In this document: piece by piece, positions 31,366 through 40,841 of the stretch
Numbering within the stretch: position 1 is the first letter of the stretch
Layout: each line of letters starts with the position of its first letter
From: an uncultured Prevotellaceae bacterium
GTDB lineage: Bacteria > Bacteroidota > Bacteroidia > Bacteroidales > Bacteroidaceae
NCBI GenBank assembly: GCA_946410305.1
Contig: CAMJZV010000022.1
Span: 1-53,109, forward strand
Direction of reading: 5' to 3'
Length of the DNA stretch: 53,109 nt
Position numbers and translations under genes: made by a program
Notes under the pieces: model-generated
Told to the model about the DNA's origin: nothing
The model's input: the letters and a program-made list of their open reading frames with translations, nothing else
The model's database searches: none

Positions 31366-32529
31366 ATGAATATGATGAACAATACTATTAAGTATATCGG
31401 TGTAGACGATCTGGACATCGATCTGTTTGAGAGTCAGTATGTGGTGCCCGAGGGCATGAGTTATAACTCGTATCTCATCGATGATGAGAAGATTGCAGTG
31501 CTGGATACTGCCGATGCCCGTAAGGGTGAGGAGTGGAAGGCTAACCTGACTGCTGCTCTTAATGGCAGACAGCCTGACTATCTGGTGGCTCACCACATGG
31601 AGCCAGACCACTCGGCACTGATAGCTTGGATGCTGGAGACTTATCCCGGAGTGCAACTGGTGTGCAGCGCTCAGGCTGTAAAGATGCTGTCTAACTTCTT
31701 TGATGGCGTTGATTTTACAGGTCGCGTAATCACCGTGAAAGAGGGTGATACACTGGCGCTGGGTAAGCACACACTGCAGTTTATCGGTGCAGCTATGATA
31801 CACTGGCCAGAGGTGATTATGAGTTACGACACCACTGACAAGGTGCTGTTCTCAGCAGATGGCTTTGGTAAGTTTGGTGCGCTGGTACACGAGACTGATG
31901 ACTGGGCTTGCGAGGCTCGCAGGTATTACTTTAATATCTGCGGAAAATATGGTTCGCAGGTACAGATTGCCATGAAGAAGATTGCTGCTCTGGATGTGCA
32001 GGCTATCTGTCCGCTGCATGGACCTGTGCTGAAGGGTGAGGCCCTTTCTGAGGCTGTGCGCCTATATGATACATGGAGCAAATACGAGCCCGAGAGCAAG
32101 GGCATACTGATAGCATACGCCAGCATACATGGTGGCACAGCAGCTGCTGCAGAGCGCTTAGGCGAGATTCTTCGTGCTAAGGGTGCGCCTAAAGTGGTAG
32201 TAAGCGACTTGAGTCGCTCAGATATGGCAGAGGTCATCGAGGATGCCTTCCGCTATCCTACGGTGGTTGTAGCTGCCTCAAGCTATGATGCAGGTGTGTT
32301 CCCCGTGATGCACGATTTCCTGTATCACCTGCAAATCAAGAACTACCAGAAGCGCAAGTTTGCCATCATCGAGAACGGTAGTTGGGTCCCCACAGCAGGC
32401 AAGACAATGCGTGCCATGATAGAGGCCCTGAAGGACTGCGAAATCGTAGAGCCAATGGTTACTATCCGCTCGCGCATGAAGGCTGCTGATGAGGCACTTT
32501 TGGAGCAGTTGGCTGATAGTTTGCTTTGA
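31366..32529 (+). CDS. Flavodiiron protein (FprA/Roo type)
   Basis: A 387-residue protein. The metallo-beta-lactamase diiron domain (1-245) carries HHMEPDHSAL and, further on, CPLHGPV, as in rubredoxin:oxygen oxidoreductases. The C-terminal flavodoxin domain (250-387) starts ILIAYASIHGGTA. It reduces O2 (or NO) to water in anaerobes, complementing SodB and rubrerythrin. Confidence 0.9.
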   Translation: MNMMNNTIKYIGVDDLDIDLFESQYVVPEGMSYNSYLIDDEKIAVLDTADARKGEEWKANLTAALNGRQPDYLVAHHMEPDHSALIAWMLETYPGVQLVCSAQAVKMLSNFFDGVDFTGRVITVKEGDTLALGKHTLQFIGAAMIHWPEVIMSYDTTDKVLFSADGFGKFGALVHETDDWACEARRYYFNICGKYGSQVQIAMKKIAALDVQAICPLHGPVLKGEALSEAVRLYDTWSKYEPESKGILIAYASIHGGTAAAAERLGEILRAKGAPKVVVSDLSRSDMAEVIEDAFRYPTVVVAASSYDAGVFPVMHDFLYHLQIKNYQKRKFAIIENGSWVPTAGKTMRAMIEALKDCEIVEPMVTIRSRMKAADEALLEQLADSLL

Positions 32530-32603
32530 TATGTTTGATGTAAGGAAAGATATCAGTTAATATTAAAGACTTAGGGTGCCCAAGTTTTTTGCTTGCTTAT
32601 TTG

Positions 32604-32611
32604 TACCTTTG
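32604..32611 (+). promoter_or_regulatory. -7 box of manA
   Basis: TACCTTTG, 23 bases before the ATG at 32635. It matches the strong boxes seen before the flavodiiron and sugar-cluster genes. Confidence 0.6.
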
Positions 32612-32634
32612 AGCAGTCATAACGAAATATTAGA

Positions 32635-33720
32635 ATGGAAAAGTCGCTGAATGAAATAAAAATACTATCGACATCCCAGGATGTGAAGCTTTATCCGCTA
32701 CTCTTTGAACCCAACCTGCATGAGGTGGTGTGGGGTGGTCAGAAGTTGACAGCATGGAAAAGACTGGCAGCAAAGGACCATATCGGCGAAAGCTGGGAAG
32801 TGAGTTGTGTGAGGAGCTCCCCATCGGTAATTGCCAATGGTACATGGGCAGGCTATACGCTGAATGAGCTGATCGATAAGTATCCAGAGGAGATTCTTGG
32901 CAGTGAGGTGAGTCGGAGATATGGAGGCGAGCTTCCCCTGCTGGTCAAGTTCATTGATGCCCGGAAGGACCTTTCTGTTCAGGTACATCCGGACGACGAG
33001 ATGGCCAAACGCCTTCATGACAAGAACGGCAAAAGTGAGATGTGGTATGTGTTGGATGCAGAGCCTGGTGCTTTTCTGTATTCTGGTTTCAAGGAAGAAC
33101 TTTCACCAGAGGCCTACAAGAGAAAGGTGGCTGATGGTACTATCGTGGAGTCACTGGCGAAGCACGAGGTGAAGACTGGCGATGTGTTCTATCTGCCTGC
33201 AGGACGCGTACATGCCATCTGTAGCGGAATATTGTTGGCAGAGGTTCAGCAGTCGAGTGATGTGACCTACCGTATCTACGACTATAACCGTCCAGGATTA
33301 GACGGTAAGCCACGTGAGTTGCACACAGAGTTGGCTGCAGAGGCTCTGAATTATCAGGTAGAGGATGAATACCGGACGGAGTATTCTGCTGAGAATAACC
33401 GTGCCAACAAAGTGATAGAATCACCCTATTTCAGTGTAAGGGTCACGGAGGTGGGTAATCAGTTCCACCGCAACCTGATCAAGTATGATAGCTTTGTAAT
33501 TTCGATGTGTCTGAAGGGTGACTGTAGAATCCAGATACGGAGTACGGGTGATGATATTGTCTTAAAGGAGGGATTCAGTTGTCTGATACCAGCAGCTATT
33601 GCTGACTATGATGTCATTCCCATGGGGGGAAGTACCCGATTGTTGGAGACATATATCGACAATATGGACAGGAGCCTGATACACAAGGTAAGCAGGTTCC
33701 TGCATATGAGTGAGAAGTAA
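32635..33720 (+). CDS. manA: Mannose-6-phosphate isomerase, class I
   Basis: A 361-residue cupin isomerase. Zinc-site residues are in LSVQVHPDDEMA (Gln, His, Glu) and later in LPAGRVHAI. It interconverts mannose-6-phosphate and fructose-6-phosphate, feeding GDP-mannose and surface sugar synthesis. It has its own promoter and ends 9 bases from the convergent GHMP kinase stop. It heads the sugar-activation region. Confidence 0.9.
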   Translation: MEKSLNEIKILSTSQDVKLYPLLFEPNLHEVVWGGQKLTAWKRLAAKDHIGESWEVSCVRSSPSVIANGTWAGYTLNELIDKYPEEILGSEVSRRYGGELPLLVKFIDARKDLSVQVHPDDEMAKRLHDKNGKSEMWYVLDAEPGAFLYSGFKEELSPEAYKRKVADGTIVESLAKHEVKTGDVFYLPAGRVHAICSGILLAEVQQSSDVTYRIYDYNRPGLDGKPRELHTELAAEALNYQVEDEYRTEYSAENNRANKVIESPYFSVRVTEVGNQFHRNLIKYDSFVISMCLKGDCRIQIRSTGDDIVLKEGFSCLIPAAIADYDVIPMGGSTRLLETYIDNMDRSLIHKVSRFLHMSEK

Positions 33721-33728
33721 GGGCGAAC

Positions 33729-34862
33729 TTAGACGAATCGCGCACCATTATCGGGGTGAACCCAGTGAACCTGGAAGGTGTTCTCGTATTCAGGGAACTG
33801 CTCCAGATAGCGCTTGGTGAGTTCGCGCTCGATATCGGCCTTGTAGGCAGGATCTACAAGAGCGATACAGGCTCCCTTGAAGCCGGCACCACTGAAACGA
33901 CCGCCATAGACACCAGGCAGTGAGCGCATAATCTCATAGATAGCAATGAGTTCGGGAGAGCCACACTCGTAGTTATGGATACTACTCTCGCAACTATCGA
34001 ACGAGAGTTTTCCGAAAAGCTTGAGGTTACCCGTTTCCCAAGCGGTGACACCCTGACGCACACGACGGTATTCTGAGTAGAAGTGCTCTGCACGACGGGC
34101 GAAACGTGCTGGCATAGCGATACGAGTCTTCTCGAAGGTGGCCTTAGGGATATCTCTCAAGAATGTTTTATCGAAAGTCTTTAGGGGCTGTTCGGTATAG
34201 GCCAGCATGTTCCAGGCAGCGGTCTTACATTCGTAAACACGCAGGTTGTAATCTGAATTCACCAGCGAACGCGTTAGGCCAGAGAAGAAGATGCCAATCT
34301 CAAACTCAGGCATATCGGGATGGCGCTTGATGATGCGCCAATCGTTGCTGTCGCAATCCAGGAACAGCAGTCCATCCTTCTTGCCCAGGGCGATACACGC
34401 CTGATCGAGCAGACCGTTGTTCAGACCGATATACTCACGTTCAGCCTCAGAGGCTATTTTTACCACTTCGAAAGGCTGGAGCGTGATATCGTTGGCCTTG
34501 GCAAACGCCATGACATAGGCGATAAGTACAGCGGCACTTGAAGAAAGACCACCAACAGGCAGTGAACCCTGAATGACGCCATTGATACCCTTGGTGAGTT
34601 CAAAGCGCTTTCTGAGGGCAAATTTGGCTCCACGGGCATAGTCGCCCCAGTGACGCTCTTTGACCTGTGTAGGAGAATCGAGGTTGAAATCAACGACACC
34701 CTCGAAGGTTTTCGACTCAAGATGAACATGGGCATCGTCGCGGATATCGAACCAAAGGTCTACACCTTTGTCGATGGCGAAACCCGTTACAAGACCATGC
34801 TGATGGTCGACATGTGCGCCCAGAGGGCATACCCGATAAGGGGAGAAAATATGGTATTGCAT
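33729..34862 (-). CDS. Galacturonokinase/galactokinase-like GHMP kinase
   Basis: A 377-residue GHMP kinase. The N-terminus PYRVCPLGAHVDHQ replaces the galactokinase RTNLIGEHTDY motif and closely resembles galacturonokinase sequences. The ATP loop is LPVGGLSSSAA, and motif 3 is GGRFSGAGFKGACIA. It should phosphorylate a hexose or uronic acid at C1. It is divergent from the nucleotidyltransferase/epimerase operon, sharing the 34863-34985 promoter region, so the four genes likely supply one NDP-sugar. The substrate is not fixed by sequence. Confidence 0.75.
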   Translation of the reverse strand: MQYHIFSPYRVCPLGAHVDHQHGLVTGFAIDKGVDLWFDIRDDAHVHLESKTFEGVVDFNLDSPTQVKERHWGDYARGAKFALRKRFELTKGINGVIQGSLPVGGLSSSAAVLIAYVMAFAKANDITLQPFEVVKIASEAEREYIGLNNGLLDQACIALGKKDGLLFLDCDSNDWRIIKRHPDMPEFEIGIFFSGLTRSLVNSDYNLRVYECKTAAWNMLAYTEQPLKTFDKTFLRDIPKATFEKTRIAMPARFARRAEHFYSEYRRVRQGVTAWETGNLKLFGKLSFDSCESSIHNYECGSPELIAIYEIMRSLPGVYGGRFSGAGFKGACIALVDPAYKADIERELTKRYLEQFPEYENTFQVHWVHPDNGARFV

Positions 34863-34889
34863 CCTATTATAGTTTCGTTTTTCGACTGC

Positions 34890-34966
34890 AAATATACATA
34901 ATTAAATTTAAACTGAAAGAAAAAGTGATTATTTCTTTGCATTTAGCCCGATTTTATCTACCTTTG
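34890..34966. promoter_or_regulatory. Divergent promoters of the sugar-activation cluster
   Basis: Minus strand: TATATTTG at 34897-34890 for the GHMP kinase. Plus strand: TTG at 34937-34939 and TACCTTTG at 34959-34966 (19-base spacer) for the nucleotidyltransferase operon. The shared region argues for common control. Confidence 0.65.
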
Positions 34967-34985
34967 TGTCCAAAACTATATTGTA

Positions 34986-35789
34986 ATGAAGAATATTGTG
35001 ATTGCAGCGGGATATGCCACAAGGCTGGGAGAACTCACCAAGAACTTCCCTAAACCGCTATTGAAAATCGGAGAGAACACCATCTTGGGTAGAATGCTGG
35101 ATGATATCGACCAGATTCCAGAGATTGACGAGCACATCATTATCACTAACCACAAGTTTGCAGGAATATTCGAGGAGTGGGTTAAAACGAACACGAATCT
35201 AACAAATCAAACGAATAAAAAAGATTCGTGTAATTCGAGTAATTCGTGTTCAAAATATAAAAAGCCCATTACAGTGGTTGATGATGGTACAGAAACCAAC
35301 GAGACACGCTTAGGCGCTGTATGTGACTTGCTGTATGCAATGGATAAGCTCCACATCGATGACGACCTGCTAGTGGTGGCAGCAGACAACTTGCTTTTCT
35401 TCTCATTCCAGGAGTTTGTGGACTTTGCGAAGGAAAAGGGTACGAGTTGCATCATGTGTCATGAGCAGCCCTCGATAGAGAAGCTACAACGCACAGGTGT
35501 GGTGGAATTGGACTCTGAGATGAAAGTCCTTGGCATGGAGGAGAAACCGCAGGTGCCTAAGAGCCATTGGGCAGTGCCTCCGTTCTATATCTACTTGAAG
35601 AAGGACTTGGATTTAGTCCGTCATTCGGTAGAGAATGGTTGTGGCAAGGATGCTCCCGGCAACTTAGCGCATTATATGGTGGAGCATACCACGATGCATG
35701 CCTGGCCTATGAGTGCTGGACGCTTTGACATCGGAAGTCTGGATACTTACTACGAAGCGGTAAGACTATATGGAAACGAACACGAATAA
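34986..35789 (+). CDS. Sugar-phosphate nucleotidyltransferase with repeat insert
   Basis: A 267-residue NTP-transferase. The N-terminal loop is IAAGYATRLGELTKNFPKPL (the G-x-x-T-R-L ... K-P pattern), with DDLLVVAADNLLF holding the metal-binding Asp. Residues about 67-92 (KTNTNLTNQTNKKDS and following) are encoded by an ATTCGTG repeat (35187-35254) and have no place in the family, yet the frame is kept. It makes an NDP-sugar from a sugar-1-phosphate. It is followed 5 bases later by the epimerase. Confidence 0.8.
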   Translation: MKNIVIAAGYATRLGELTKNFPKPLLKIGENTILGRMLDDIDQIPEIDEHIIITNHKFAGIFEEWVKTNTNLTNQTNKKDSCNSSNSCSKYKKPITVVDDGTETNETRLGAVCDLLYAMDKLHIDDDLLVVAADNLLFFSFQEFVDFAKEKGTSCIMCHEQPSIEKLQRTGVVELDSEMKVLGMEEKPQVPKSHWAVPPFYIYLKKDLDLVRHSVENGCGKDAPGNLAHYMVEHTTMHAWPMSAGRFDIGSLDTYYEAVRLYGNEHE

Positions 35790-35794
35790 AACGA

Positions 35795-36865
35795 ATGATA
35801 ATGGAAAAAATTGATTTAAACAATAAGACCATCCTGGTCACCGGTGCTGCGGGATTTATTGGCAGTAATCTGGTGAAGCGATTGTTCAAGGACCTCTCAG
35901 ATGCCACCATTGTTGGTATCGACAACATGAATGCCTATTATGATGTGGCGTTGAAGGAACACAGATTACAAGTGCTGGATGAATTAGCGAACTCGAATCT
36001 CGCGAATAAGTGGCACTTCGTCAAGGGCGATATTGCAGACAAGGCTGCTATTGATGCCTTGTTTGCGGAGTATAAGTTTGACGTGGTGGTGAATCTGGCT
36101 GCGCAGGCTGGTGTACGCTACTCGATAGAGAATCCGGATGCCTATATCCAGAGCAATATGATTGGCTTCTACAACATTCTGGAGGCTTGTCGACACAATC
36201 CCGTCGAGCATCTGGTCTATGCTTCATCATCGAGTGTTTATGGTGGCAATAAGAAGGTGCCGTTCTCGACGGACGACCGCGTAGACAATCCTGTGAGTCT
36301 GTATGCTGCTACGAAGAAGAGTAACGAGCTGTTTGCTCACTGCTATTCGAAGTTGTATAACATTCCGACTACGGGTCTGCGCTTCTTTACGGTCTATGGT
36401 CCAGCTGGTCGTCCTGACATGGCATACTTTGGCTTCACCAACAAGCTCTTGAAGGGTGAGACCATCCAGATATTCAACTATGGCAACTGTCGTCGTGACT
36501 TTACCTATGTCGATGACATTGTCGAGGGTATTGTGCGTGTGATGCAGGGAGCTCCCGAGCGCAAAAATGGTGATGACGGCCTGCCTGTTCCACCATACGC
36601 TGTCTATAACATCGGTGGCGGACAGCCCGAGAATCTGCTGGACTTCGTGAATATTCTGCAGGAAGAGTTGGTACGTGCTGGTGTGCTGCCAAAGGACTTC
36701 GACTTTGAAGCCCACAAGAAACTGGTGCCCATGCAGCCTGGTGATGTACCCACTACCTATGCTGATGCCGAGGCATTGGAGCGCGACTTCGGCTTCACAC
36801 CAAAGATTACGCTGAGAGAAGGACTGAGAGCTTTTGCTGAATGGTACAAATCTTTTTATAAATAA
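35795..36865 (+). CDS. NAD-dependent epimerase (UDP-glucuronate 4-epimerase type)
   Basis: A 356-residue short-chain epimerase: VTGAAGFIGSNLVKRLF (NAD loop), a catalytic YAATKKSNE (Tyr-x-x-x-Lys), RFFTVYGPAGRPDMA, and the C-terminal PGDVPTTYAD. The long form with GRPDMAYFGF and the PGDV motif is typical of UDP-glucuronate 4-epimerase (giving UDP-galacturonate). A short repeat-like stretch encodes ELANSNLANKW (about 35982-36012). It lies in an operon with the nucleotidyltransferase and the bifunctional kinase. Confidence 0.85.
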   Translation: MIMEKIDLNNKTILVTGAAGFIGSNLVKRLFKDLSDATIVGIDNMNAYYDVALKEHRLQVLDELANSNLANKWHFVKGDIADKAAIDALFAEYKFDVVVNLAAQAGVRYSIENPDAYIQSNMIGFYNILEACRHNPVEHLVYASSSSVYGGNKKVPFSTDDRVDNPVSLYAATKKSNELFAHCYSKLYNIPTTGLRFFTVYGPAGRPDMAYFGFTNKLLKGETIQIFNYGNCRRDFTYVDDIVEGIVRVMQGAPERKNGDDGLPVPPYAVYNIGGGQPENLLDFVNILQEELVRAGVLPKDFDFEAHKKLVPMQPGDVPTTYADAEALERDFGFTPKITLREGLRAFAEWYKSFYK

Positions 36866-36880
36866 CCCTGCATTATAGCC

Positions 36881-36897
36881 GCCCCTTATCAAGGGGC
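36881..36897 (+). repeat. GCCCCTT/AAGGGGC hairpin between epimerase and bifunctional kinase
   Basis: GCCCCTT and AAGGGGC pair across a 3-base loop. The core resembles the hairpins of the REP-like units at 19395-19775. It may attenuate read-through into the next gene or be a stray REP copy. Confidence 0.55.
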
Positions 36898-36918
36898 TCT
36901 AAAGGTACAAGGAATATT

Positions 36919-38094
36919 ATGGATAAAACACCCCGCGTCTTTGTCAGTGGCTGCTACGATTTGCTGCACAGTGGACATGTAGAGTTTTTCCGTCAGGCAG
37001 CATCGTATGGTGACCTCTATGTGGGCATCGGCAGTGATGCTACCATTCTGGAATATAAACATCACAAGACGGTATATTCAGAGCAAGAGCGCCTGTTTAT
37101 GGTGAAGAGCATCCGCTATGTGAAGGATGCCTACATCAACCAGGGTAGTGGCATACTCGACTTCCTGCCTACGCTCGATATTGTTAAGCCGGATATCCTT
37201 GTAGTCAACGAAGATGGTGGCAACGAGGATAAGCGTCGGGTCTGTGAGGAAAGAGGCATGCAATATGTCGTCTTGCAACGTACCCCACAGGAGGGACTTA
37301 CCGCCCGCAGCAGTACGGATCTGAAGAAAACCAAGAGTCAGATTCCGACCCGTTTGGATTTGGCCGGAACATGGATTGACCAGCCTTATGTGAGCTACTA
37401 TGCACCAGGCTGGGCCATCACCATCTCTTTGGAACCTACGTTTGAGGTGCGTGAACGCTGTGGATTAGCTACCTCTACACGGAATATGATTCGCAAGATA
37501 TGGCCCTACCAGTTGCCGAATATGGAACCAGAGATGCTCGCCAAATTGGTGTTCTGTTTTGAGAACGATCCAGAGCGTTCGGACGGTATCATCTCTGGTG
37601 CGCAGGATAGTATCGGCATCTGCATCCCCGGTCTTTGTCGTCATTATTATCATAACAGGTTCTGGCCAGAGAAGATTGAGACCTGTCATGATGAGACGGT
37701 GCTGAGTTGGTTGGAGGCCCATCTGGTGATGATTCCCATGGAACCCCGTCAGCAAGGTTGTTCGGTGGTAGAGGGCAAAGACATCACAGAGGCGAAGGTA
37801 AAGGCGCTGGCTAAAGCCGCTGATGACTGCTGGGATGCCATGATGAAGAAAGACCTTACCGCTTTTGCTGCAGCCTATAAGGCTTCGTTTGATGCGCAGG
37901 TGGCTATGTTCCCTGCGATGATTCAGGGCTGTGTGCCAACGTATATTGAGCGTTACCGTGATGCAGTGCTGGCCTATAAGATGTCTGGCGCTGGTGGCGG
38001 TGGCTATCTGGCCTGTGTGGTGGAGAATGCTTCCGCTTTTTGCCAGAAACATGAAGAGGCTTTCCCTTTAACCATCAGAAGGGCAGGCATGTGA
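36919..38094 (+). CDS. Cytidylyltransferase-GHMP kinase fusion
   Basis: A 391-residue fusion. The N-terminal 140 residues are a cytidylyltransferase-like domain (VFVSGCYDLLHSGHVEFFRQ with HSGH, and RSSTDLK at its end). The C-terminal 240 residues are a GHMP-type kinase: RLDLAGTWIDQP, ISGAQDSIGICIPG and KMSGAGGGGYLACV. It resembles in principle bifunctional sugar kinase/nucleotidyltransferases (HldE, FKP) but with this domain order and a GHMP kinase. The substrate is unknown. It sits at the end of the sugar-activation operon. Confidence 0.75.
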   Translation: MDKTPRVFVSGCYDLLHSGHVEFFRQAASYGDLYVGIGSDATILEYKHHKTVYSEQERLFMVKSIRYVKDAYINQGSGILDFLPTLDIVKPDILVVNEDGGNEDKRRVCEERGMQYVVLQRTPQEGLTARSSTDLKKTKSQIPTRLDLAGTWIDQPYVSYYAPGWAITISLEPTFEVRERCGLATSTRNMIRKIWPYQLPNMEPEMLAKLVFCFENDPERSDGIISGAQDSIGICIPGLCRHYYHNRFWPEKIETCHDETVLSWLEAHLVMIPMEPRQQGCSVVEGKDITEAKVKALAKAADDCWDAMMKKDLTAFAAAYKASFDAQVAMFPAMIQGCVPTYIERYRDAVLAYKMSGAGGGGYLACVVENASAFCQKHEEAFPLTIRRAGM

Positions 38095-38147
38095 CGAGAT
38101 TCTAACTAACTATTACATATTTAACTAATAAAAACCAAAAACCATCA

Positions 38148-40796
38148 ATGAAAACAAGAACTATTCTTACTTCATTCGCGCTTGCAATGCTTGCAGCGGT
38201 TCCTGTTAGCGCACAGTACAAGTATGCCTGGCAGAATCCTCAGTTGCCTCGTGCAGAGCGTGTAGAGAGCCTGTTGGGCATGCTGACACCTGAAGAGAAG
38301 GTGGGTCTGATGATGAACAAGAGTGTATCCATCGATCGTCTGGGTATTCCGTCGTATAACTGGTGGAGTGAGGCCTGTCACGGTGTGCGCCAGGGTGGCT
38401 ATACCGTCTATCCTCAGCCCATTGGCCTGGCTGCTGCCTTCAGCGAACAGCTGGTGTACGATGTCTTCTCACAGGTGAGTGACGAGGCCCGTGCCAACTG
38501 GAACCGTACTGACCACAATGATCCTAAGTTGTTCAACGTGCCACAGGGTGTGACTTACTATCCTGGCAATCCGGAACTGACGTTCTGGTGTCCGAATGTC
38601 AATATCTTCCGCGACCCTCGTTGGGGACGTGGACAGGAGACCTGTGGTGAGGATCCTTATCTGAATGCTGTGCTGGGAGTACAGACCGTATTGGGTATGC
38701 AGGGCAACAACGACAAGTATTTCAAGACCCATGCCTGTGCCAAGCACTATGCCGTACACAGTGGTCCGGAGCCCTTGCGCCATTCCATGAATGTAGAGCC
38801 TACGAACCGTGACTTGTGGGAAACCTACCTGCCTGCCTTCAAGGCACTGGTCAAGAAAGGTAATGTTCGTGAAGTGATGTGTGCCTATCAGCGTTTTGAG
38901 GGTAAACCCTGTTGTACCAGCGACCGTCTGCTTATCGATATCCTGCGCAACAAGTGGGGTTACGATGCCATTGTGCTTACTGACTGCGACGCCATCAATA
39001 ACTTCTACAACAAAGGACAGCATGAGACACACGACGGTCCGCTCAGCGCCTCTGTTGATGCTGTACTCAACGGTACCGACCTGGAGTGTGGCAAGGTGTT
39101 TATGTCGCTGGCTGAGGGCTTGAAGAAAGGTCTCATCAAGGAGACAGACCTCGATAAGCATTTGCGCTATACGCTGATGGGACGTTTCGAACTGGGTATG
39201 TTCGATCCTGCAGAGATGTTGCCATGGGCTACGATTCCTGCATCTAACATTAGCAGTGAGGAGCACGACCAGTTGGCTACCCAGGCTGCCCGTGAGTCGA
39301 TGGTACTGTTGGAAAACAAGGGTGGGATACTGCCTCTGTCGAAGAGCATCAAGACACTGGCTGTCATTGGTCCTAATGCCGACGATATCGAGTTGCTGAA
39401 CGGTAACTATGGCGGCACACCGACAGACAACCACAAGCACTCGCTCCTGGAGGGTATCAAGAATGCGGTGCCTGGTGCGAATATTATCTATCAGAAGGCT
39501 TGTGAGTTGAACGACGAATACTCAACCATCCATCACCTTCAGGACTTCAACGGAGGCAAGGGTGTGCTGGTAGAGTTCTGGAATAGCGAGACATCGCCTT
39601 TCGAGGGAGAGACACCTGCTCCTGTCAAGAGTGGCTACTACAACGAGCTGAACTTCTCTACCTTTGGTGCCTGGGGCTTTGCCGAGGGCGTCAGCAACGA
39701 CAATATCTGCGTGCGCATCAGTGGTAAGTACACCGCTACGTTTACTGGCGAGATGAAGTACACGCTGATGAGCGACAACGGTTATGTGTTGAAGGTCAAC
39801 GGTCAGGTGGTAGAAGAAAACAAAGGTGGCGGCCGTCGTGGTTTCGGTTTCGGTCGCCGTGGTGGCGCAGACTATAAGTCATTCAATGTAGAGCAGGGCA
39901 AGGAGTATGATGTGGTCATCGAATATCGTCGTGGCAAAGGCCAGTTCGCCATGCTGCGTGGTGATATCTGTGAGCGCAAACTTGTCGACTTCACCCAGTT
40001 GGCCAGTGAGGTGAAGAATGCCGACGCTATCATTATTATTGGCGGTATCTCTGCCCGTATGGAAGGTGAGGGTGGTGACAAGCAGACCATCGAACTGCCA
40101 AAGGTGCAGCAGATGCTTGTCCAGGCAATGCACCAGACTGGACGTCCCGTTGTCTTCGTCAACTGCTCTGGTTCAGCCATCGCTTTCGGCAGCGTTGAGG
40201 GACAGTATGATGCTTTACTGCAGGCGTGGTATCCTGGTCAGGGTGGTGCCAAGGCTTTGGCCGAGGTGCTCTTTGGTGACTACAACCCTGGTGGCAAGTT
40301 GCCTGTGACGTTCTATCGCTCTAACGACGACCTGCCCGATTTCCTGGACTACTCCATGAAGAACCGCACCTACCGTTACTTTACGGGTGTGCCTCAGTAT
40401 GCTTTCGGCTATGGTCTCAGCTATACCACGTTCAGCGTTGGCAAAGGCAAGATGACAGCCAGGTCAGCTAAGATGGGTAAGTCCAACAAACCCTATACCG
40501 TTTTGGCTATTCCTGTTACCAATACGGGCACTCGCGAAGGTACAGAGACTGTTCAGGTCTACGTGAAACGTCTGGGCGATGCCGGTGCTCCCATCAAGGC
40601 GCTGAAAGGTTTCCAGAAACTTACGTTGAAGCCTGGTGAGACCAAGAAGGCTGTGATAGCTCTCGATGCTGAAGCCTTTGAGTACTATGACGAGATGATT
40701 GATGAACTGGCCGTGAAGCCAGGCATATACCAGATACTTTACGGAAACTCCTCGCTTGACAGTGACCTGCATGTGTTAGAATTTACCGTGAAATAA
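38148..40796 (+). CDS. Secreted GH3 glycosidase with PA14 domain
   Basis: An 882-residue exported enzyme. Signal peptide 1-23 (ends PVSAQ). GH3 N-terminal barrel about 30-350 with nucleophile Asp279 in VLTDCDAI. GH3 C-terminal domain from about 395, interrupted by a PA14 domain about 465-610 (YTATFTGEMKYTLMSDNGYV). Fibronectin-like domain about 790-875. The pattern fits beta-xylosidase/beta-glucosidase families of gut and rumen Prevotella, acting in the periplasm on plant oligosaccharides. It follows the sugar-activation genes by 53 bases, but its own leader suggests separate expression. Confidence 0.9.
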   Translation: MKTRTILTSFALAMLAAVPVSAQYKYAWQNPQLPRAERVESLLGMLTPEEKVGLMMNKSVSIDRLGIPSYNWWSEACHGVRQGGYTVYPQPIGLAAAFSEQLVYDVFSQVSDEARANWNRTDHNDPKLFNVPQGVTYYPGNPELTFWCPNVNIFRDPRWGRGQETCGEDPYLNAVLGVQTVLGMQGNNDKYFKTHACAKHYAVHSGPEPLRHSMNVEPTNRDLWETYLPAFKALVKKGNVREVMCAYQRFEGKPCCTSDRLLIDILRNKWGYDAIVLTDCDAINNFYNKGQHETHDGPLSASVDAVLNGTDLECGKVFMSLAEGLKKGLIKETDLDKHLRYTLMGRFELGMFDPAEMLPWATIPASNISSEEHDQLATQAARESMVLLENKGGILPLSKSIKTLAVIGPNADDIELLNGNYGGTPTDNHKHSLLEGIKNAVPGANIIYQKACELNDEYSTIHHLQDFNGGKGVLVEFWNSETSPFEGETPAPVKSGYYNELNFSTFGAWGFAEGVSNDNICVRISGKYTATFTGEMKYTLMSDNGYVLKVNGQVVEENKGGGRRGFGFGRRGGADYKSFNVEQGKEYDVVIEYRRGKGQFAMLRGDICERKLVDFTQLASEVKNADAIIIIGGISARMEGEGGDKQTIELPKVQQMLVQAMHQTGRPVVFVNCSGSAIAFGSVEGQYDALLQAWYPGQGGAKALAEVLFGDYNPGGKLPVTFYRSNDDLPDFLDYSMKNRTYRYFTGVPQYAFGYGLSYTTFSVGKGKMTARSAKMGKSNKPYTVLAIPVTNTGTREGTETVQVYVKRLGDAGAPIKALKGFQKLTLKPGETKKAVIALDAEAFEYYDEMIDELAVKPGIYQILYGNSSLDSDLHVLEFTVK

Positions 40797-40841
40797 GCGA
40801 AATAAGTGAATTAAGTGAAATAAGTGAGTTGCTAAAACAAC

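Noticed and set aside
38469..39440. A 323-residue minus-strand ORF opposite the GH3 gene
   Set aside because: The plus strand encodes a full GH3 with signal peptide and nucleophile; the minus-strand product has no recognisable feature.
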